A stretch of DNA of 64,000 nucleotides from Lunularia cruciata (GCA_948567375.1 OX419755.1:8685001-8749000), one strand, 5' to 3'; numbered from the stretch's first letter, positions 1 to 11,785 are shown. Notes: generated by a model from the letters alone, not told the origin. A program made the numbers and translations.

Positions 1-139
1 ATTGGTTAGTCCAAACTTTCTCCTCAAAGGTTCCCTTGTCTAGCCAAACCTTCTTCAATGCTTATTCTTTCTAGATGTCCTTTAGCTTGCACAACCCTAA
101 TCCCATTCAAAATTCTCCTCTCCTGTCAACTAGCCCCTT
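1..139. other. Left flank of element A1, pyrimidine-rich
   Basis: Non-coding DNA outside the left end of A1. It is rich in C and T on the plus strand, like the DNA that resumes at 21593 on the other side of A1. The last five bases before the LTR (135-139, CCCTT) are repeated at 21593-21597, so this stretch and 21593 onward were one piece before A1 inserted. No reading frame or RNA gene is seen. Confidence 0.7.
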
Positions 140-3100
140 TGTGACAACTCAACAAATATCACTTTTGTGGTAATCGGGTAAGTAAAGTTTGTTCCCGTAG
201 AGATACTAGTCAAAATTGGTCAAATACAAAGTCAAATAGTAACAATGTAGTTCTTCTTGATTGCATCTTTAATCTCTCAAGTAGAAACCACACCCAGAAG
301 AGAGTAACAACCACTGATTCTCAGTCTTATCACAAATTCACACACCTTAATCACAACTTCTTCAACTCTTTCCAAACAATTTTGATTGTGATGATTCAGG
401 CTCTCCCGAAAATGGCACTTCACTACGAAATGACTTTGCCTCAGAATTGTGTTCTACCCCTCCACTGAAGGCACAACTTCCTTGATCAAAGTTGCTTCAT
501 ATCAACACTGTGCTGCACTCACAAATGCAGAATACTACCAACACTACAATTCCTCTCAGATCTATCAACGCATTGCTTAGATTGCACTTCACTCAAGATC
601 AAACACATAGAATGAAGATCAAGGCTGTGGAATCCAACATCCAACAAACACACTGACTTGCACTTTGAAATTCTCCCAACACTCACAAACATAGACACAA
701 AGTTGATACTCGGAATCAAGCTCAAGCAACGAGTACTACTTCACAGCACTTTGCTTTATCTATTCTTAGAATTATGACCACTAAACAACATAAGACTGCA
801 AATGCCACTCTTAAGTAGTGAAACAATCGATAGTTATCTTCCTAATGCACCTCTTCCTAACAACTCTACAAACCTACAGATTTGAAATGACAATGCACCT
901 CTTCATATCTACCTATTCAAATCTCAAATTGGTTACTAATCCAATCCGATGTCTACTTCTCCTTCGTCTTTCAAACCCAAACCCGAAGTAACTTTACTTC
1001 CTACTGCTCTATCTTTGGTTTTCACAATTCCTACCTCTTCTACCAGATCTAATAGTTCTCTTTCATGATCTGGCATTTCACTAGTGGGTAATCTATCTAA
1101 CTCCTTATCTTCAAACCCACTCTTTTCTAATGTCTCCAATGGTAACTCCGAAAACATCTGCACTCCTACTTCATCTACTTTGGGTTTTGCTCTAACATCT
1201 TTCCGAAGTTTATCTATCTACAACTTTACCAAATGTAATCTAATCATGATATTATCTTCTTCTTCTGATATTTTCCTATCTACACGAGTTTTGAGACTAA
1301 TTAACAGAGCATTCAAGTTTGTGTCTTTTGCATGTCTCCTCCTTGTCTCCTACACCAACAACTTCAACTCGTGCAGCCTCGTCTCTTCAATACGAACATT
1401 GGCCTCTGTACTTAGCATCGCATTCATCCTGATTCCGATCTCCTTCAATGGCTCCAATCTCATCTTCCTTTCACGCTCCAGATCTGCAAGCCAATCTTCC
1501 TTGTACATTGCCAATTCTGCCTCAAACTCGGCTTTCACCATTTCCTTCTCCTTCTCCTTCTACACAACCTTCTCTTCCTGATTACGAAGTAACTCTCATA
1601 ATCTCTCTTCTTCCCTATATCTCACTGTCAACTCCCATTGCCACAGTTGCTTCTTCTCTTCTACATTCTCCATCACTCTATCAAGCTCTTGTTCCTTGTC
1701 TGCTACCTTGCCATAGCATGGATAATTTCAAGTCTTGAATCAGCAAACTATTGCTTCAAGATTTCATACTCAGCTACTTGTCTTTCCCTCGCTATGTCAC
1801 TCTTCTGCACAAGTTCCTCTTGATACCTCGCTTCTCTCTTCAAGTTCTCAATCACTTGACTCTACACTACTGCATCCACTCGTAGTACTTCCCTTTCCTC
1901 CTCACCTTGGATTATACTCTTCTTCAACTCCGAGTTCTCTTCTTCCAGTCTTGCTAATACCTACAACACAGTCTTCACCTCCGGACACTTTGACTGCATC
2001 TCCCTCTTCTTGTACTCTAGCTTCACTAACAACGGGCACACAACTTCTTGCAGGTACTCCTCTCCATCACTCACAACTACTTCACCTGCGGAGTGATTTC
2101 CTTCTTTATCTCCTCTTCTCTTGATACTTGCCTTCTTCTCTGCAGTCGTCATATTAGAATAGACGCTTCACTTCTTGAACTAGCATTCTCCTCTTCCCTT
2201 GCCTTGCTTGGACTTGCTTCACATTTTGCCTTGCACCTCGACCAAACTCCCCTCTGAATCATAATCTTCTTCTCCTCCGGCTTGGGTACCTTGTCCTCCA
2301 ACTTTGCATTATTCTCTTCCTTGAGCTCCACCCAAACTTCTTCATCTTCTGTAGGTACTGATGTCATCTCCCCACCTTCATTGCTATCACTACTCGTATC
2401 CCCACTTTGTAGCGTGAGCTCCGGTTCTTCCTCGTGTTCCGAGTCCTCAAACTTGCACTTGGCTTCGCCCTCCGAGTCTTCTTCCAATGACACAATCACC
2501 ACCACACCTTTACTCGGGTTTCCTCTCCTAGTCTTCCGAGGTCTCATTTTATCTACATCTTTGCCTTCTCCTTGTTGACTCTGCTTCTTTGACTTTGAAG
2601 TACTTACTTCTACCTGTGCACTCTTCCCCATCTATGTGTAGTACTCATCACTACTTTTGGATTTGAAGAATATACTGTTGCTCCTCCGTGTGGACTTCCT
2701 TTCTCACGTCGGGATGAAAGTGAGACATCATTTTGCTGTGCTCCGCCGCATTGAGCAAATTCAACCCGAGGTAGAAATGTGCAAGAAACAGCACAAAGTA
2801 GTGTGGAGGCAATTTATCCCACAAATTCCACACCATCTGCCTCATTCTCCCATGGAACCACCTCGCCTAGTTGATGGGTTCTCCTGCAAACATCTTATGG
2901 AAGAACACCGCTTGGTGTTTCATCACATAAGTCATTCTCTCCGGCTTCAGGATTGCCATGAGAGCACTTACGATCCCCCTCTTGACTGGATCTTTGTAAC
3001 TCTCTACTTTATACCCATTCGTTGTCCTCTTCAAAGAGAAGGCATCCCTCACTTTTGGGTTTCTTAGGCTACCTCTCCCTTCCCCAAGAACGTGGCACCC

Positions 3101-3920
3101 TACTCCGTGCCTGCCTCTCTTCTAGGTACCAATCTCCAATCCAACTTTGTCCAGTGAGCCGGATTTCCTCTCTTCCCCTCTTCCTCAGGGCCATCAAGAC
3201 ACTTACTCTTGATTATCTTGGTCATGAATCCTTGAAAACTCACGTTCCAGTTCCATGCCAAGAATGTGATCTGAAGTCGGCTCAAGACTTTGATTCTTGC
3301 GATCACATCTTACCTCCAAATTGCATGATTTCTCATTATGAATTTGGATTTTTTCTTTCCTCCTCCCATCTTTCTTGCTTCCTCACTGTCTCTCGGGTTA
3401 ACTCTCTCGAATTCTCCTCTACACACTAGCGCATCTTCAGCTTGACTTCCCTTCTTCCAATCTCTTGCAAGACAACTCCTCAACGGCAAAGGAAAATTGC
3501 TCAACATTGCTTTGTTGTTAGCCCGATTTTTATAGAGTTGCGCCTTCTTTGTCTCTCTTCAATTCAAGTTGCTACCAAGAAATCACACCTCTTGCATGTG
3601 CTTGTCACTGTCAAGTGCACTTCACACGTATGACCACTGGTTTTTGAATGGTCCCTTCTTGAATTTCTCGCCCCAAAGAAAAGTTGTTACATTTTCTTTG
3701 CCTTAGGTTGAGCTCCCCCCGATACAAAGACTTCTTACTTCGGGTTGTATGCTGACAAGGCAATTCCAAGTCCTTCGCCTTATGACCCGAAGCCACATTA
3801 TGTCGGGCTTCATCCTAAAGAATCTTTTCTTCGCCTTCTTCGGCCATACAGGTGCAATCCGACTTCTCTATACACTTCTTCTTCTCTATTTTGAAAAAAA
3901 CAAAAAATGTGGGTACCACA
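140..3920 (-). repeat. 3' LTR of A1 (about 3.78 kb)
   Basis: Read on the minus strand it runs from TGTGGTACCCACA (3920 side) to GTTGTCACA (140 side). It matches the second LTR at 17847-21592 along its whole length. It is far longer than most plant LTRs and contains a decayed long reading frame in the same sense as the element (separate entry). The terminal 140 side carries the short CAAATATCAC block shared by all A LTRs here. Confidence 0.93.
936..3507 (-). pseudogene. Remnant of LTR-encoded protein (A-LTR ORF) in the A1 3' LTR
   Basis: Broken copy of a long frame found in every full-size A LTR here. Pieces in order: an N-terminal part from a Met at 3507 (motif NFPLPLRS), a segment around 2867-3306 (motif SDWRLV counterpart, KMFAGEPIN), an acidic and lysine-rich linker at 2149-2631, a coiled-coil part at 1350-1541, and a conserved C-terminal end (EVDIG then stop) at 936. 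Frameshifts and stops separate the pieces. I do not recognise the protein family. The same order and the same stop position in A3, A4 and the other A1 LTR argue that this was once real coding sequence. The lysine/arginine-rich linker (RPRKTRRG) could be a nuclear signal, which is only an inference. Confidence 0.6.
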
Positions 3921-3935
3921 AACCCCCTCCCTCAA
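3921..3935 (-). promoter_or_regulatory. Polypurine tract of A1
   Basis: Immediately inside the 3' LTR the minus strand reads TTGAGGGAGGGGGTT, directly followed by the LTR start TGTGG. This is the expected position and composition of the primer for plus-strand DNA synthesis. The A2 element has the matching tract at 55989-56003. Confidence 0.75.
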
Positions 3936-4767
3936 ATGTGAGCATCTTCATGAACATAGACCTCAGGTGTCTTAGAGGCTTCCGCGTCTATGGTCCAAAA
4001 TCTCCAAACTCTCCACCTATTTACTCGAGTGGCAAAAGGATTGCCCTCTAGGTCTACAAGCTGCATGGACCCATTTTCATAAAGATGAAGAACTTGATAA
4101 GGTCCCATCCATCTCAAATGCAACTTGCTTGGAAAAAATATTTGGCGATTGTCGTATAACAAACCAAATCTCCTTCGCACACAGCCACAGGCTTGATATG
4201 CTTATCGTGCCTGACTTTCCTTTGTGCTTGTACTTCCTTTGCGGTTTGCATTGCATTGTCTCTTTTCTCCTCTAACCACATAAGTTGATGGATCTGAAGA
4301 TCCTGGCTTTCTTCCTCCAACAGTTGTTCTTTGCAAAGAATCCTATATGTCGGTACTTCAAATTCAATTGGTAGTATGGGATGGAAGCCATATGTCAAGA
4401 AGTATGGAGTTTGTTTGGTTGTAATCTTTTTTTTTGTTTGATATGCCCACAACGTGGATGGCAATTTCGTATCCCAATCAAAAGCATAATTCACAGTCAC
4501 CTTATTCAAAATTTTGCAAAGAAACCCATTTGCCTTTTACATTAAGCCATTTGCTTTTGGGTTATAAAGAGTCATCTTCCAATGTTTAATCTGAATGTAC
4601 TTGGTTAATGCCTCCATTACATAGTTCAAAAAATGTGTCCCTCAGTCACTGACCAATTCCAGAGGACACCCATACCGGGAGATGATGTTTTGAAAGAAGA
4701 ATTCTGCCACAGTTTTGGTATCATCTTTGCGAGTTGGTTCAGCTTTGACCATCTTGATAGCATAGTC
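3932..4767 (-). pseudogene. A1 integrase, C-terminal half
   Basis: Integrase joins reverse-transcribed DNA to the chromosome. This is the downstream half of the A1 gene, split from its upstream half (12530 onward) by B1. The visible parts are a core region matching A2 (motif LWAYQT, 4114-4509) and a C-terminal segment ending about 3932 (motif RWMGPYQVL). A frameshift near 4150 separates them. The position of the third catalytic acid is a stop codon here (near 4543) where A2 has Glu in GLMEKANG. The second catalytic Asp region near 4660 also contains a stop. The gene cannot make an active enzyme. Confidence 0.82.
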
Positions 4768-5108
4768 TGTAACACCCATTTGTGCATGTGTGTGGTATTG
4801 TGATATTTAGCTTGGTATTACAAGTACTTAAGAGATATTATTTATATAGAGATAAAGGATGGCTCTATATTAGTCATGGTTAGCTAAAGTTAGTCATAGT
4901 TAAGATAGAGGGGACTTTACTTTAGAGGAAGTAGAAAAGATGAGCACCACTATTTTGGATTTTAATGTATTGACTTGGTATTATTCCTAGGTGTTTGGGT
5001 TTGAGGAAAGAGTTGAGAACTCTTGGGCCCGCAAGCCTTTTTGTTTTGGATTCTTCTTTAGTCCAAGGATAGCCTATGTGAAGGAATCCTTGACTTAGTG
5101 GTTGGGTC

Positions 5109-5800
5109 TGTGAGCCGGCCTGTCTCTCACTCAGGATGAACCTCTGATGGCTATTATGGTAGCGCACCATGGACTAAGAAGGCAAGGAACCCCAACTCCA
5201 TCATACTCCTCCAAGGCTAACACTCCAAGACTCAAGACATTGCTCACTAGAGAACTCAATGAGAGAGAGATAGTTGCAAATGAAAGGATGATGAGTACCT
5301 CCTCACCCCTTGTTTATATACTTGTGAAATAGTTACGTACCAAAGTTACTAATTACCATAGTAACTCAAGTTACTAGACTAAAAGTCAAGTAAAGTCAAA
5401 AAGTAGAAAGGAATATCCATTCACATGGGTATATTCCCCTAAGCATGTGGTCTTATCTTGACCCAACCACTAAGTCAAGGATTCCTTCACATGGGCTATC
5501 CTTGGACTAAAGAAGAATCCAAAACAAAAAGGCTTGCGGGCCCAAGAGTTCTCAACTCTTTCCTCAAAGCCAAACACCTAGGAATAATACCAAGTCAACA
5601 CACTAAAATCCAAAATAGTGGTGCTCATCTTTTCTACTTCCTCTAAAGTAAGGTCCCATCTATCTTAGCTATGACTAACTTTAGCTAACCATGACTAATA
5701 TAGAACCATCCTTTATCTCTATATAAATAATATCTCTTAAGTACTTGTAATACCAAGCTAAATATCACAATACCACACACATGCACAAATGGGTGTTACA
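5109..5800 (-). repeat. Solo B LTR inserted in the B1 5' LTR
   Basis: A 692-bp minus-strand B LTR with no interior, starting TGTGAGCCGG and ending GGGTGTTACA on the plus strand. Flanks GGTC on both sides are the 4-bp target duplication. Solo LTRs arise by recombination between the two LTRs of a full element. Being inside another B LTR in opposite orientation, it forms long inverted repeats with both its neighbours. The small frames on either strand here are only LTR sequence. Confidence 0.93.
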
Positions 5801-5867
5801 GGTCAAGATAAGACCACATGCTTAGGGGAATATGCCCATGTGAATGGATATTCATTTCTACTTTTTG

Positions 5868-5951
5868 ACTTTACTTGACTTTTAGTCTAGTAACTTGAGT
5901 TACTATGGTAATTAGTAACTTTGGTACGTAACTATTTCACAAGTATATAAA
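5868..5951 (+). promoter_or_regulatory. Promoter region of the B LTR
   Basis: TATATAAA at 5944-5951 is a good TATA box, placed about 210 bp before the LTR end, as expected for the U3/R boundary. Upstream are two TTGAC-type boxes near 5868-5882 and a near-perfect palindrome AGTAACTTGAGTTACT (about 5888-5903), followed by further GTAAC copies. The same block occurs in each B LTR (for example about 12240-12320). TTGAC is the core of the WRKY-binding W-box, so defence- or stress-linked transcription is possible but not shown. Confidence 0.6.
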
Positions 5952-6159
5952 CAAGGGGTGAGGAGGTTCTCATCATCCTTTCATTTGCAACTATCTCTCT
6001 CTCATTGAGTTCTCTAGTGAGCAATGTCTTGAGTCTTGGAGTGTTAGCCTTGGAGGAGTATGATGGAGTTGGGGTTCCTTGCCTTCTTAGTCCATGGTGC
6101 GCTACCATAATAGCCATCAGAGGTTCATCCTGAGTGAGAGACAGGCCGGCTCACGTTTT

Positions 6160-6178
6160 TGGTTCTATTGCCGGGACC
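6160..6178 (+). promoter_or_regulatory. Primer-binding site of B1
   Basis: TGGTTCTATTGCCGGGACC begins five bases inside the 5' LTR. It starts with TGG, the complement of a tRNA CCA end, and resembles the TGGCGCC..TTGCCGGGGA type reported for Tat/Athila elements, usually assigned to tRNA-Asp. The exact tRNA is not proven. B2 has the counterpart at 50858-50876. Confidence 0.7.
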
Positions 6179-6965
6179 TCTCTAGAAGGCAAGATAATGT
6201 TCCGCGTTCAATTCTACATTAGGAGAGGAGAGGGCTAAACTTATGTTAAAGAATCAAGATCCATTTGTATACCCTGTAGTTCATTATGATATCTTTGAGG
6301 TGATTTTGTACATCTTGTACACATGAGAGGAATTGGAGAGATTGTGTGAGGTGGATTGCAGATTTTGGGGATTAAAGTGATTTTGGGCAAAATCTCAAGT
6401 TTGATATCTAGACTTGAAATTTCTACACATGATAGCTTGGATTATCTTCCAATTAGCACACTTAAAATTATTGTGAGAGCTACTATGTGCACTGGGCTAG
6501 AATTTTTGAAAGTTGATAGGGTAAAATGCTCCCGCAATTGCATGCTCTCTGGAAAATTGTACAGAGTCTGCCATTTCTTCAATTTTCTGTGAATTGTCTT
6601 GAAAATTTCCAAGAAAATTAAGTGCATTGTATTCTACCTGCTGCCACAAAAATTAGAGAGAGATCGTTCTTGTGCAAGGAGTTATGAGTTTTTGAAGTGA
6701 GTGGTGTGGTTTTCAGACCAAATCTGAAATATGGATGCTGAATAGAAAGGTGTCTAGGCCAAATGGCTTGATGAAAAGATCTGAAATTTTGCATGGAGGG
6801 ACGCCCTAGAGTTTTTATCAAGTGTGAAAAATTTTAGAGGACTGTGACACACTGGTTGGGAGATTCAAATGACATTGTGAGGAAGAGTCAATTCTGCAGA
6901 GTGGAGATCTCATGCATGAGAAGTTTGAGATCAACAAGAGAAAAGAAAGATAGTGAGGGGTTAAG
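6179..6965 (+). other. Untranslated leader of B1
   Basis: About 790 bp between primer-binding site and gag with no convincing frame. It matches the leader of B2 (50037-50857) up to about 6940, then jumps to the bases just before gag. The roughly 720-bp stretch that carries an extra zinc-knuckle frame in B2 is therefore deleted in B1. No splice signals (GT..AG) fit the ends of the missing part. Confidence 0.7.
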
Positions 6966-7894
6966 ATGGGGAAACTTCCGGTTTTCTTTGGCAAGGATGG
7001 AGAAGATGTGGAGGCCTTTGTGAGAGACATCAAGAGAGCTTGCATAGGAAACAATGAGAGGAGGAAGAATGAGTGGGCCTCATTATTACCAAATTTCATT
7101 GAGGATGCAACACTTACATGGTATGAGTTAGAATACCAAAAGAGAGAGAGGAGAGATGGGGAAGAGGAGTCTTGGGAGACTTTGACTTCAGCACTCATTG
7201 AGAACTTTCTTCCTGATGAGAGTTATGAGAGATTTATGCGTGAGGTTACATTTTTCAAGCAAGGAGATGGAGAGAAAGTGAGAGTTTATGTGGAAAGAGT
7301 GGAAAAGTTGGAGTCCAGATTTTGCATAGTGTTGAGGAAGGGTGGGGAAGATGTGGAGACTACAATGATTGGCATAGGGGCTATGCTCACCAAGAATTTT
7401 GTGGGAGGGTTGAAACCACAAATTAGAAGCAAGGTGAGATATGAGAAACCTTCTTCCAAGGTTGAAGTTATCAAGATCGCAATTCGTATGAGAGTTTGGA
7501 AGGGGATGAGAGTGATTTGGTGGTGAAGGAGGTTGTGCATCCTCCTCAAGGCTACAAGTATGGTGGAACTTCTGATACTTTGGTGGCAAGGGCTGCACCA
7601 CAAGTAGTAGTTGCTCCAGTTCTTGCACCTCCACCAAAAGATCCACTCCAAACCATCACAGAACAACTTGCAGATCTCAAGATCAATGTGGTGCAATTAT
7701 GGGAGAAGAGAGAGGTGGATCAGAATGTAGGGAGAGGGCTTAGAAGTTATGGAAACTATCCATATAGAGGAAGTCAACCAACCAACAATTTCAATGATAG
7801 AAATTGTTTTGGTTGTGGAGGAAGAGGCCATATCCAAAGGAATTGCCCAAATTCCACTTACCATGGAGGAAGGGGTTATTTAGGGGGCCAATAG
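6966..7894 (+). pseudogene. B1 gag (capsid/nucleocapsid), frameshifted
   Basis: Gag builds the virus-like particle and packages the RNA. The first 175 codons form the retrotransposon gag core (MGKLPVFFGKDGEDVEAF start, WYE and FLPDESYE motifs). A 4-base loss near 7491, relative to B2, then shifts the frame. The sequence resumes in another frame at 7496-7894 with a CCHC zinc knuckle (CFGCGGRGHIQRNC). A further 1-base gain near 7880 cuts it from the protease part. The start ATG at 6966 is shared with B2. Confidence 0.88.
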
Positions 7895-7922
7895 AGGGAA
7901 AGAGAGAGGTAGTGAAACCCAA

Positions 7923-8957
7923 GTGGCTCCTAGTCCCAACAAAGGTAAGGGGATAGCATCCATAGATGTGGTTGAGAGAAAGTATGAGAAGGGAGATTGC
8001 TCAAACTCCAAGGGTCTTAATTTGGAGCTTTTGGCACAAGAGAAGAAGAGAGCTTGTTTTGCAGAGGATGTTCACTCTTCTCAAGGATTTACTTCAAGCA
8101 AGGATACTCCTATGTCTACTAGGAGCACTCGCACCTCAACACCATCAACAACAAAGACTCCAAGGAAGAAGTTGGGGATGGAGGACTTCTTGATCTCAAA
8201 GCAACAATGGAACTACAATGTGTTGGAGGATGTTGGTAGTCACAAGGCTAACATCACAGTGGGCCAATTAATTGCTTTGAACCCTACCTTGAGAAAGGAG
8301 CTTAGAGGTGGTTTGAGTTCTACAAGGAGCAAGAAGAAGAAGGCAAAAGTTCCAGTATCAATGGGGGTGGTGGATGCCAAGCCAACACCATGTGAGGCTT
8401 GTGAATATGCCTCCAAGATTGATGTGAGAGTGAATGGTCACAACATCAAGGATGCATTGGTTGATGGAGGATCAGCAGTGAATGCCATGTCAGAAAGGTT
8501 GATGAAGAAGTTGGGTATGATACCCTCAAGACCTTCAACATTTGTGGTGAGCATGGCAAACAAGCAACAAGTTCGACCAGTAGGGGTGATGGATAAGGTG
8601 GTAGTTTCAGTTATGGGAATTCAAAATCTCATGACTTTCCAAGTCTTGAAGAATTCAAGCTATGACTTACTTCTTGGGAGGCCATGGTTGAGAGCAGAAT
8701 GCACAACTGATGGATGGCACAAAGGGTACTTGAGGATTGGGCCATCAAACCATAGAGTCACAGTTCTTGTGACTAACACCACCAACACTTCACATTCAGA
8801 TACACCATCTTCTGATTATTGGGAATCAGATTTTGAAGAAGAAGCTTCAGGTGTGGACACAAGCATGGAGGAGGAGACTTCCACGAAGGAGGATGAATCT
8901 GAATCTGATTCAGATGTGTATCCCTTGTGTGCTATGGATTTTGCACCTAAGCCATAG
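7923..8957 (+). pseudogene. B1 gag-protease linker and aspartic protease
   Basis: This frame of 344 codons continues the B polyprotein after the frameshift. A Ser/Thr/Lys-rich linker comes first. A retropepsin-like domain follows with active-site motif LVDGGSAVNAM (about residues 178-188) and the closing motif DLLLGRPWL (about 249-257). The domain releases the mature proteins from the polyprotein. Asp-Gly-Gly in place of the usual Asp-Ser/Thr-Gly is shared by all three B copies, so it is a family trait and not damage. The frame ends at a TAG that is a sense codon in B3. Confidence 0.85.
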
Positions 8958-11149
8958 GTTTTGAAGGACCCAGATAAATCACCATTGACACTTGAGGAGG
9001 TAGAGAGAAGGTTATCTACCCACAAGTATGGTCCAAATGTTACCAAGGAGGAGAAGGTGAGATTTGAGGAGATTTTCCGCAAGTTCATCCATGTGTTTGC
9101 TTTTAGTTACAAGGATTTGAAGGAAGTCACCTTGGAGGAGCACAAGATAGAGGTGGAGTCACATGCAAGACCAATCCGCCAAAGCAATGTCGCATAAGCC
9201 CACCAATATCTTTGGTTGTGAAGGAATAGATTGATAAGCTCAAGGAGGTTGGATTTATCTTTGAGGTAGAGAATTCAGAATGGGTCTCTCCAATTGTCAT
9301 TGTGAAGAAAAAGAATGGCAAGCTTCGGGTATGTGTGGATTACAAGAAGCTCAATGCTATTACCAAGAAGGACTACTACCCATTGCCATTCATTGATGAG
9401 ATTTTGGAGGAGGTTGCAGGTCATGAGAGGTACAGTTTTGGAGATGGTTATAGTGGATATAAACAAATCAAGATTGCACTAGAGCATCAACAACTCACCA
9501 CATTCACCACACCTTGGGGAACTTATGCTTTCAAGGTCATGCCTTTTGGGCTTTGCAATGCTCCAGCCACATTCCAACGGTTCATGAACAAGGTATTTGA
9601 ACCTTTCATTGGGAAATTTGTGAGAGACTTCATTGATGACTTTTGTGTCCATGGGAGCAAGGAGGAGCACTTTGAGCACCTAATCAAAGTCTTGCAACGC
9701 TTGGATGAGGCAAATGCATCACTCAACCCAGAAAAGTGCATTTTTGGATGTGAAGAAGGTCTACTTTTGGGGCACATCATCTCCAAGGATGGAATAGCAG
9801 TTGATCCTAAGAAGGTGAGGAAAATCTCAGACCTTCCATTCCCTTCAAGCTTGACAAAGTTACGCCAATTCTTGGGGATGGTTGGATACTATAGGAGGTC
9901 CATCTTCTCATTTTCCAACAAGGCTTATGCATTGACCATCTACATGAAGAAGGGTGTAGATTACATGGTGATTTTGGAGGACAAGGAGGCTCTCAAAGCT
10001 TTTGAGGAGCTCAAGCAATCCCTTGTTGTAGCTCCAATTCTTGCTAAACCTGATTGGAGTAAGCCTTTCATCCTCTACACTGATGCTTCTAATAGAACTA
10101 TAGGATGCACTCTTAGTCAATTAGACCAAGATGGGCATGATCATCCAATAGCTTATGCTAGTAGGCAGATGGTTTCAGCAGAGAAGAACTACTCTGTCAC
10201 GGAGAGAGAAAGGTTGGTTGTGATATTTGGTCTCAAGAAGTTTAGACACTACTTGATTGGAGGGAAAGCCACCATTGTCACAAATCACAAGGCTTTGAAG
10301 TACATCTTCAACAAGCCTAATGTTGAAGGGAGACTAGCAAGGTGGATGATACTCTTGTCTGAGTATGACTACACCATTGAGGATAGGCCAGGAAAGAAAC
10401 ATGCAAATGCTGATTTTTTATCTAGAGCCTATGATCATGATGGAGATGAGCCAGTGGATGATTCTTTCCGGGATGAGGAGCTCATGACAATCTCAGTCAC
10501 TCAAGAGGTTCCAATGGAGTACAAGGAGATTGTGTATTTTGTGACAAGAGGTAACTATCCAGAAGGGATGCATGCTAGGGAGAGGAAGGCCCTTGTAGCA
10601 AGATCTAGACCTTACACAATGGTGGAGGATATTCTTTTTCACCAAGGAGCAGATGGTCTACTTCAAAGAGCAGTGGGTAAGGAAGAGTCTATCCTACTCA
10701 TAAAGGAGTTTCATGAAGGTTTAGTATGTGGAGGACACTTTGCAGGAAAGGTGACTGCTTTCAAGATTCTAGATGCAAGTTACGATTGGAGAGGGATTTT
10801 CAAGGATTGTCTTGATTATTGCAAAACTTGTCATGTTTGTCAAGCTTTTGCTAGAAAGTCTACATCCACTCCACCACTTAGATCAATTCCATTGCTAGGA
10901 CCTTTTGAGAAGTGGGGAATTGATTTTGTAGGTCCTCTCAATAGAACCCCAAGGAACAATCGATACATTGTGGTAGCTACTGATTACCTTGCCAAGTGGG
11001 TTGAGGCTAGACCATTGAGGGACAAGAATGAAGATGAAGTGGGTAGATTTCTTTATGAATGCATTATCACTAGGTTTGGATGCCCTTTGGAGTTGGTTTA
11101 TGATAGAGGAGGAGAGTTTACAAGAAGCATTACTACAGCCATGCTATGA
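8958..11149 (+). pseudogene. B1 reverse transcriptase, RNase H and integrase core
   Basis: Copies the RNA into DNA, degrades the template and integrates the product. A short piece at 8961-9197 is cut off by a 1-base loss near 9184 and a TAG near 9230. From 9302 a 615-codon frame holds reverse transcriptase (KKKNGKLRVCVDYKKLN; catalytic FIDDFCV), RNase H (LYTDAS, then ADFLSRA) and integrase with its His/Cys finger (CKTCHVC) and first two catalytic Asp (WGIDFVGP; YDRGGEF). A TGA at 11147-11149 replaces an Arg codon seen in B2. The FIDD box is typical of the Tat/Athila side of gypsy. Confidence 0.9.
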
Positions 11150-11785
11150 CATTTCTCTATCACACATAGAGTAACTACATCCTATAAGCCAAATTCCAAT
11201 GGCTTGGCACAGAGAACCAATCAGACCTTGTGCATGATGTTGGCCAAAGATGCAGAAATGGAGGGGGCTAAACATCATTGGGACAAGAGGATTCATACAG
11301 TTTTGTGGGAGTATAGGACAACCATGAAGGCTTCCACTAGATATTCTCCATTTCAATTTGTGTATGGTATTGAGTCTACCTTACCTATTCACTTTGATCT
11401 TCCTACCTTCCAATGCATTCATAGGAGATTGAAGAAAGCACAAGGAGGTGATGTAGAGAAGTCAAGGAAGGATCAACTCATGGAGTTGGAAGAGGGAAGA
11501 GCAATTGCTATGGTTCGAGTGGAGCAAGCCCAAGGTAAGCAAAAGGAGAGCTATGACAAGAGGCAAGGTAAGAAAAAGGTGGAGACTTTCAAAGAAGGTG
11601 ATTGGGTAATGTTGTTTGATTCTATTCGATTCAAGAGAGTGCAAAAGAAGTTTTTGCCTAAGTACTTTGGACCTTTCATAGTGGAGAAGGTGTGGGGCAA
11701 TTACACCTATGATCTCAAGGAGTTGGGAGGAAGACACTTTGATAGGATTAACCATGATAAGTTGAAGATGTACCATAGAAGGTAG
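11150..11785 (+). pseudogene. B1 integrase, C-terminal part
   Basis: Continues the integrase after the TGA. The third catalytic residue is altered: B1 reads NGLAQRTNQ where B2 and B3 read NGLAERTNQ, a Glu-to-Gln change that should abolish strand transfer. The remainder carries the core end (YSPFQFVYG) and a C-terminal DNA-binding part (KKFLPKYFGPF, then HDKLKMYHRR). The stop at 11785 is shared with B2, and the polypurine-like GGGGGTAAA and the 3' LTR follow 40-50 bases on. Confidence 0.88.

Larger units (their letters stand above)
4768..6155 (+). repeat. 5' LTR of B1, split by a solo LTR
   Basis: The LTR is in two pieces, 4768-5108 and 5801-6155. It starts TGTAACACCC and ends CCGGCTCAC plus G, where other copies end CACA. 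The gap holds a minus-strand solo B LTR with the 4-bp duplication GGTC at 5105-5108 and 5801-5804. With the insert removed it aligns along its length with the 3' LTR at 11834-12525. Confidence 0.93.

Noticed and set aside
1084..1581. Plus-strand frames in the A1 LTRs (for example 165 codons at 1084 and 103 codons at 18791)
   Set aside because: They are antisense shadows of the coiled-coil frame, whose Glu/Lys codons read as Ser/Phe/Leu-rich sequence in reverse.
5147..5646. Recurrent 61-62 codon frames (MAIMVAHHGLRR type and MTQPLSQGFLHMGYP type) seen at about ten places
   Set aside because: They lie on both strands of the B LTR and recur only because the LTR does. No element-sense conservation beyond the DNA match, and they span the TATA region.
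6940..6965. The 720-bp block missing in B1 relative to B2 as a spliced intron
   Set aside because: The borders in B2 do not carry GT and AG in element sense; a plain deletion fits better.
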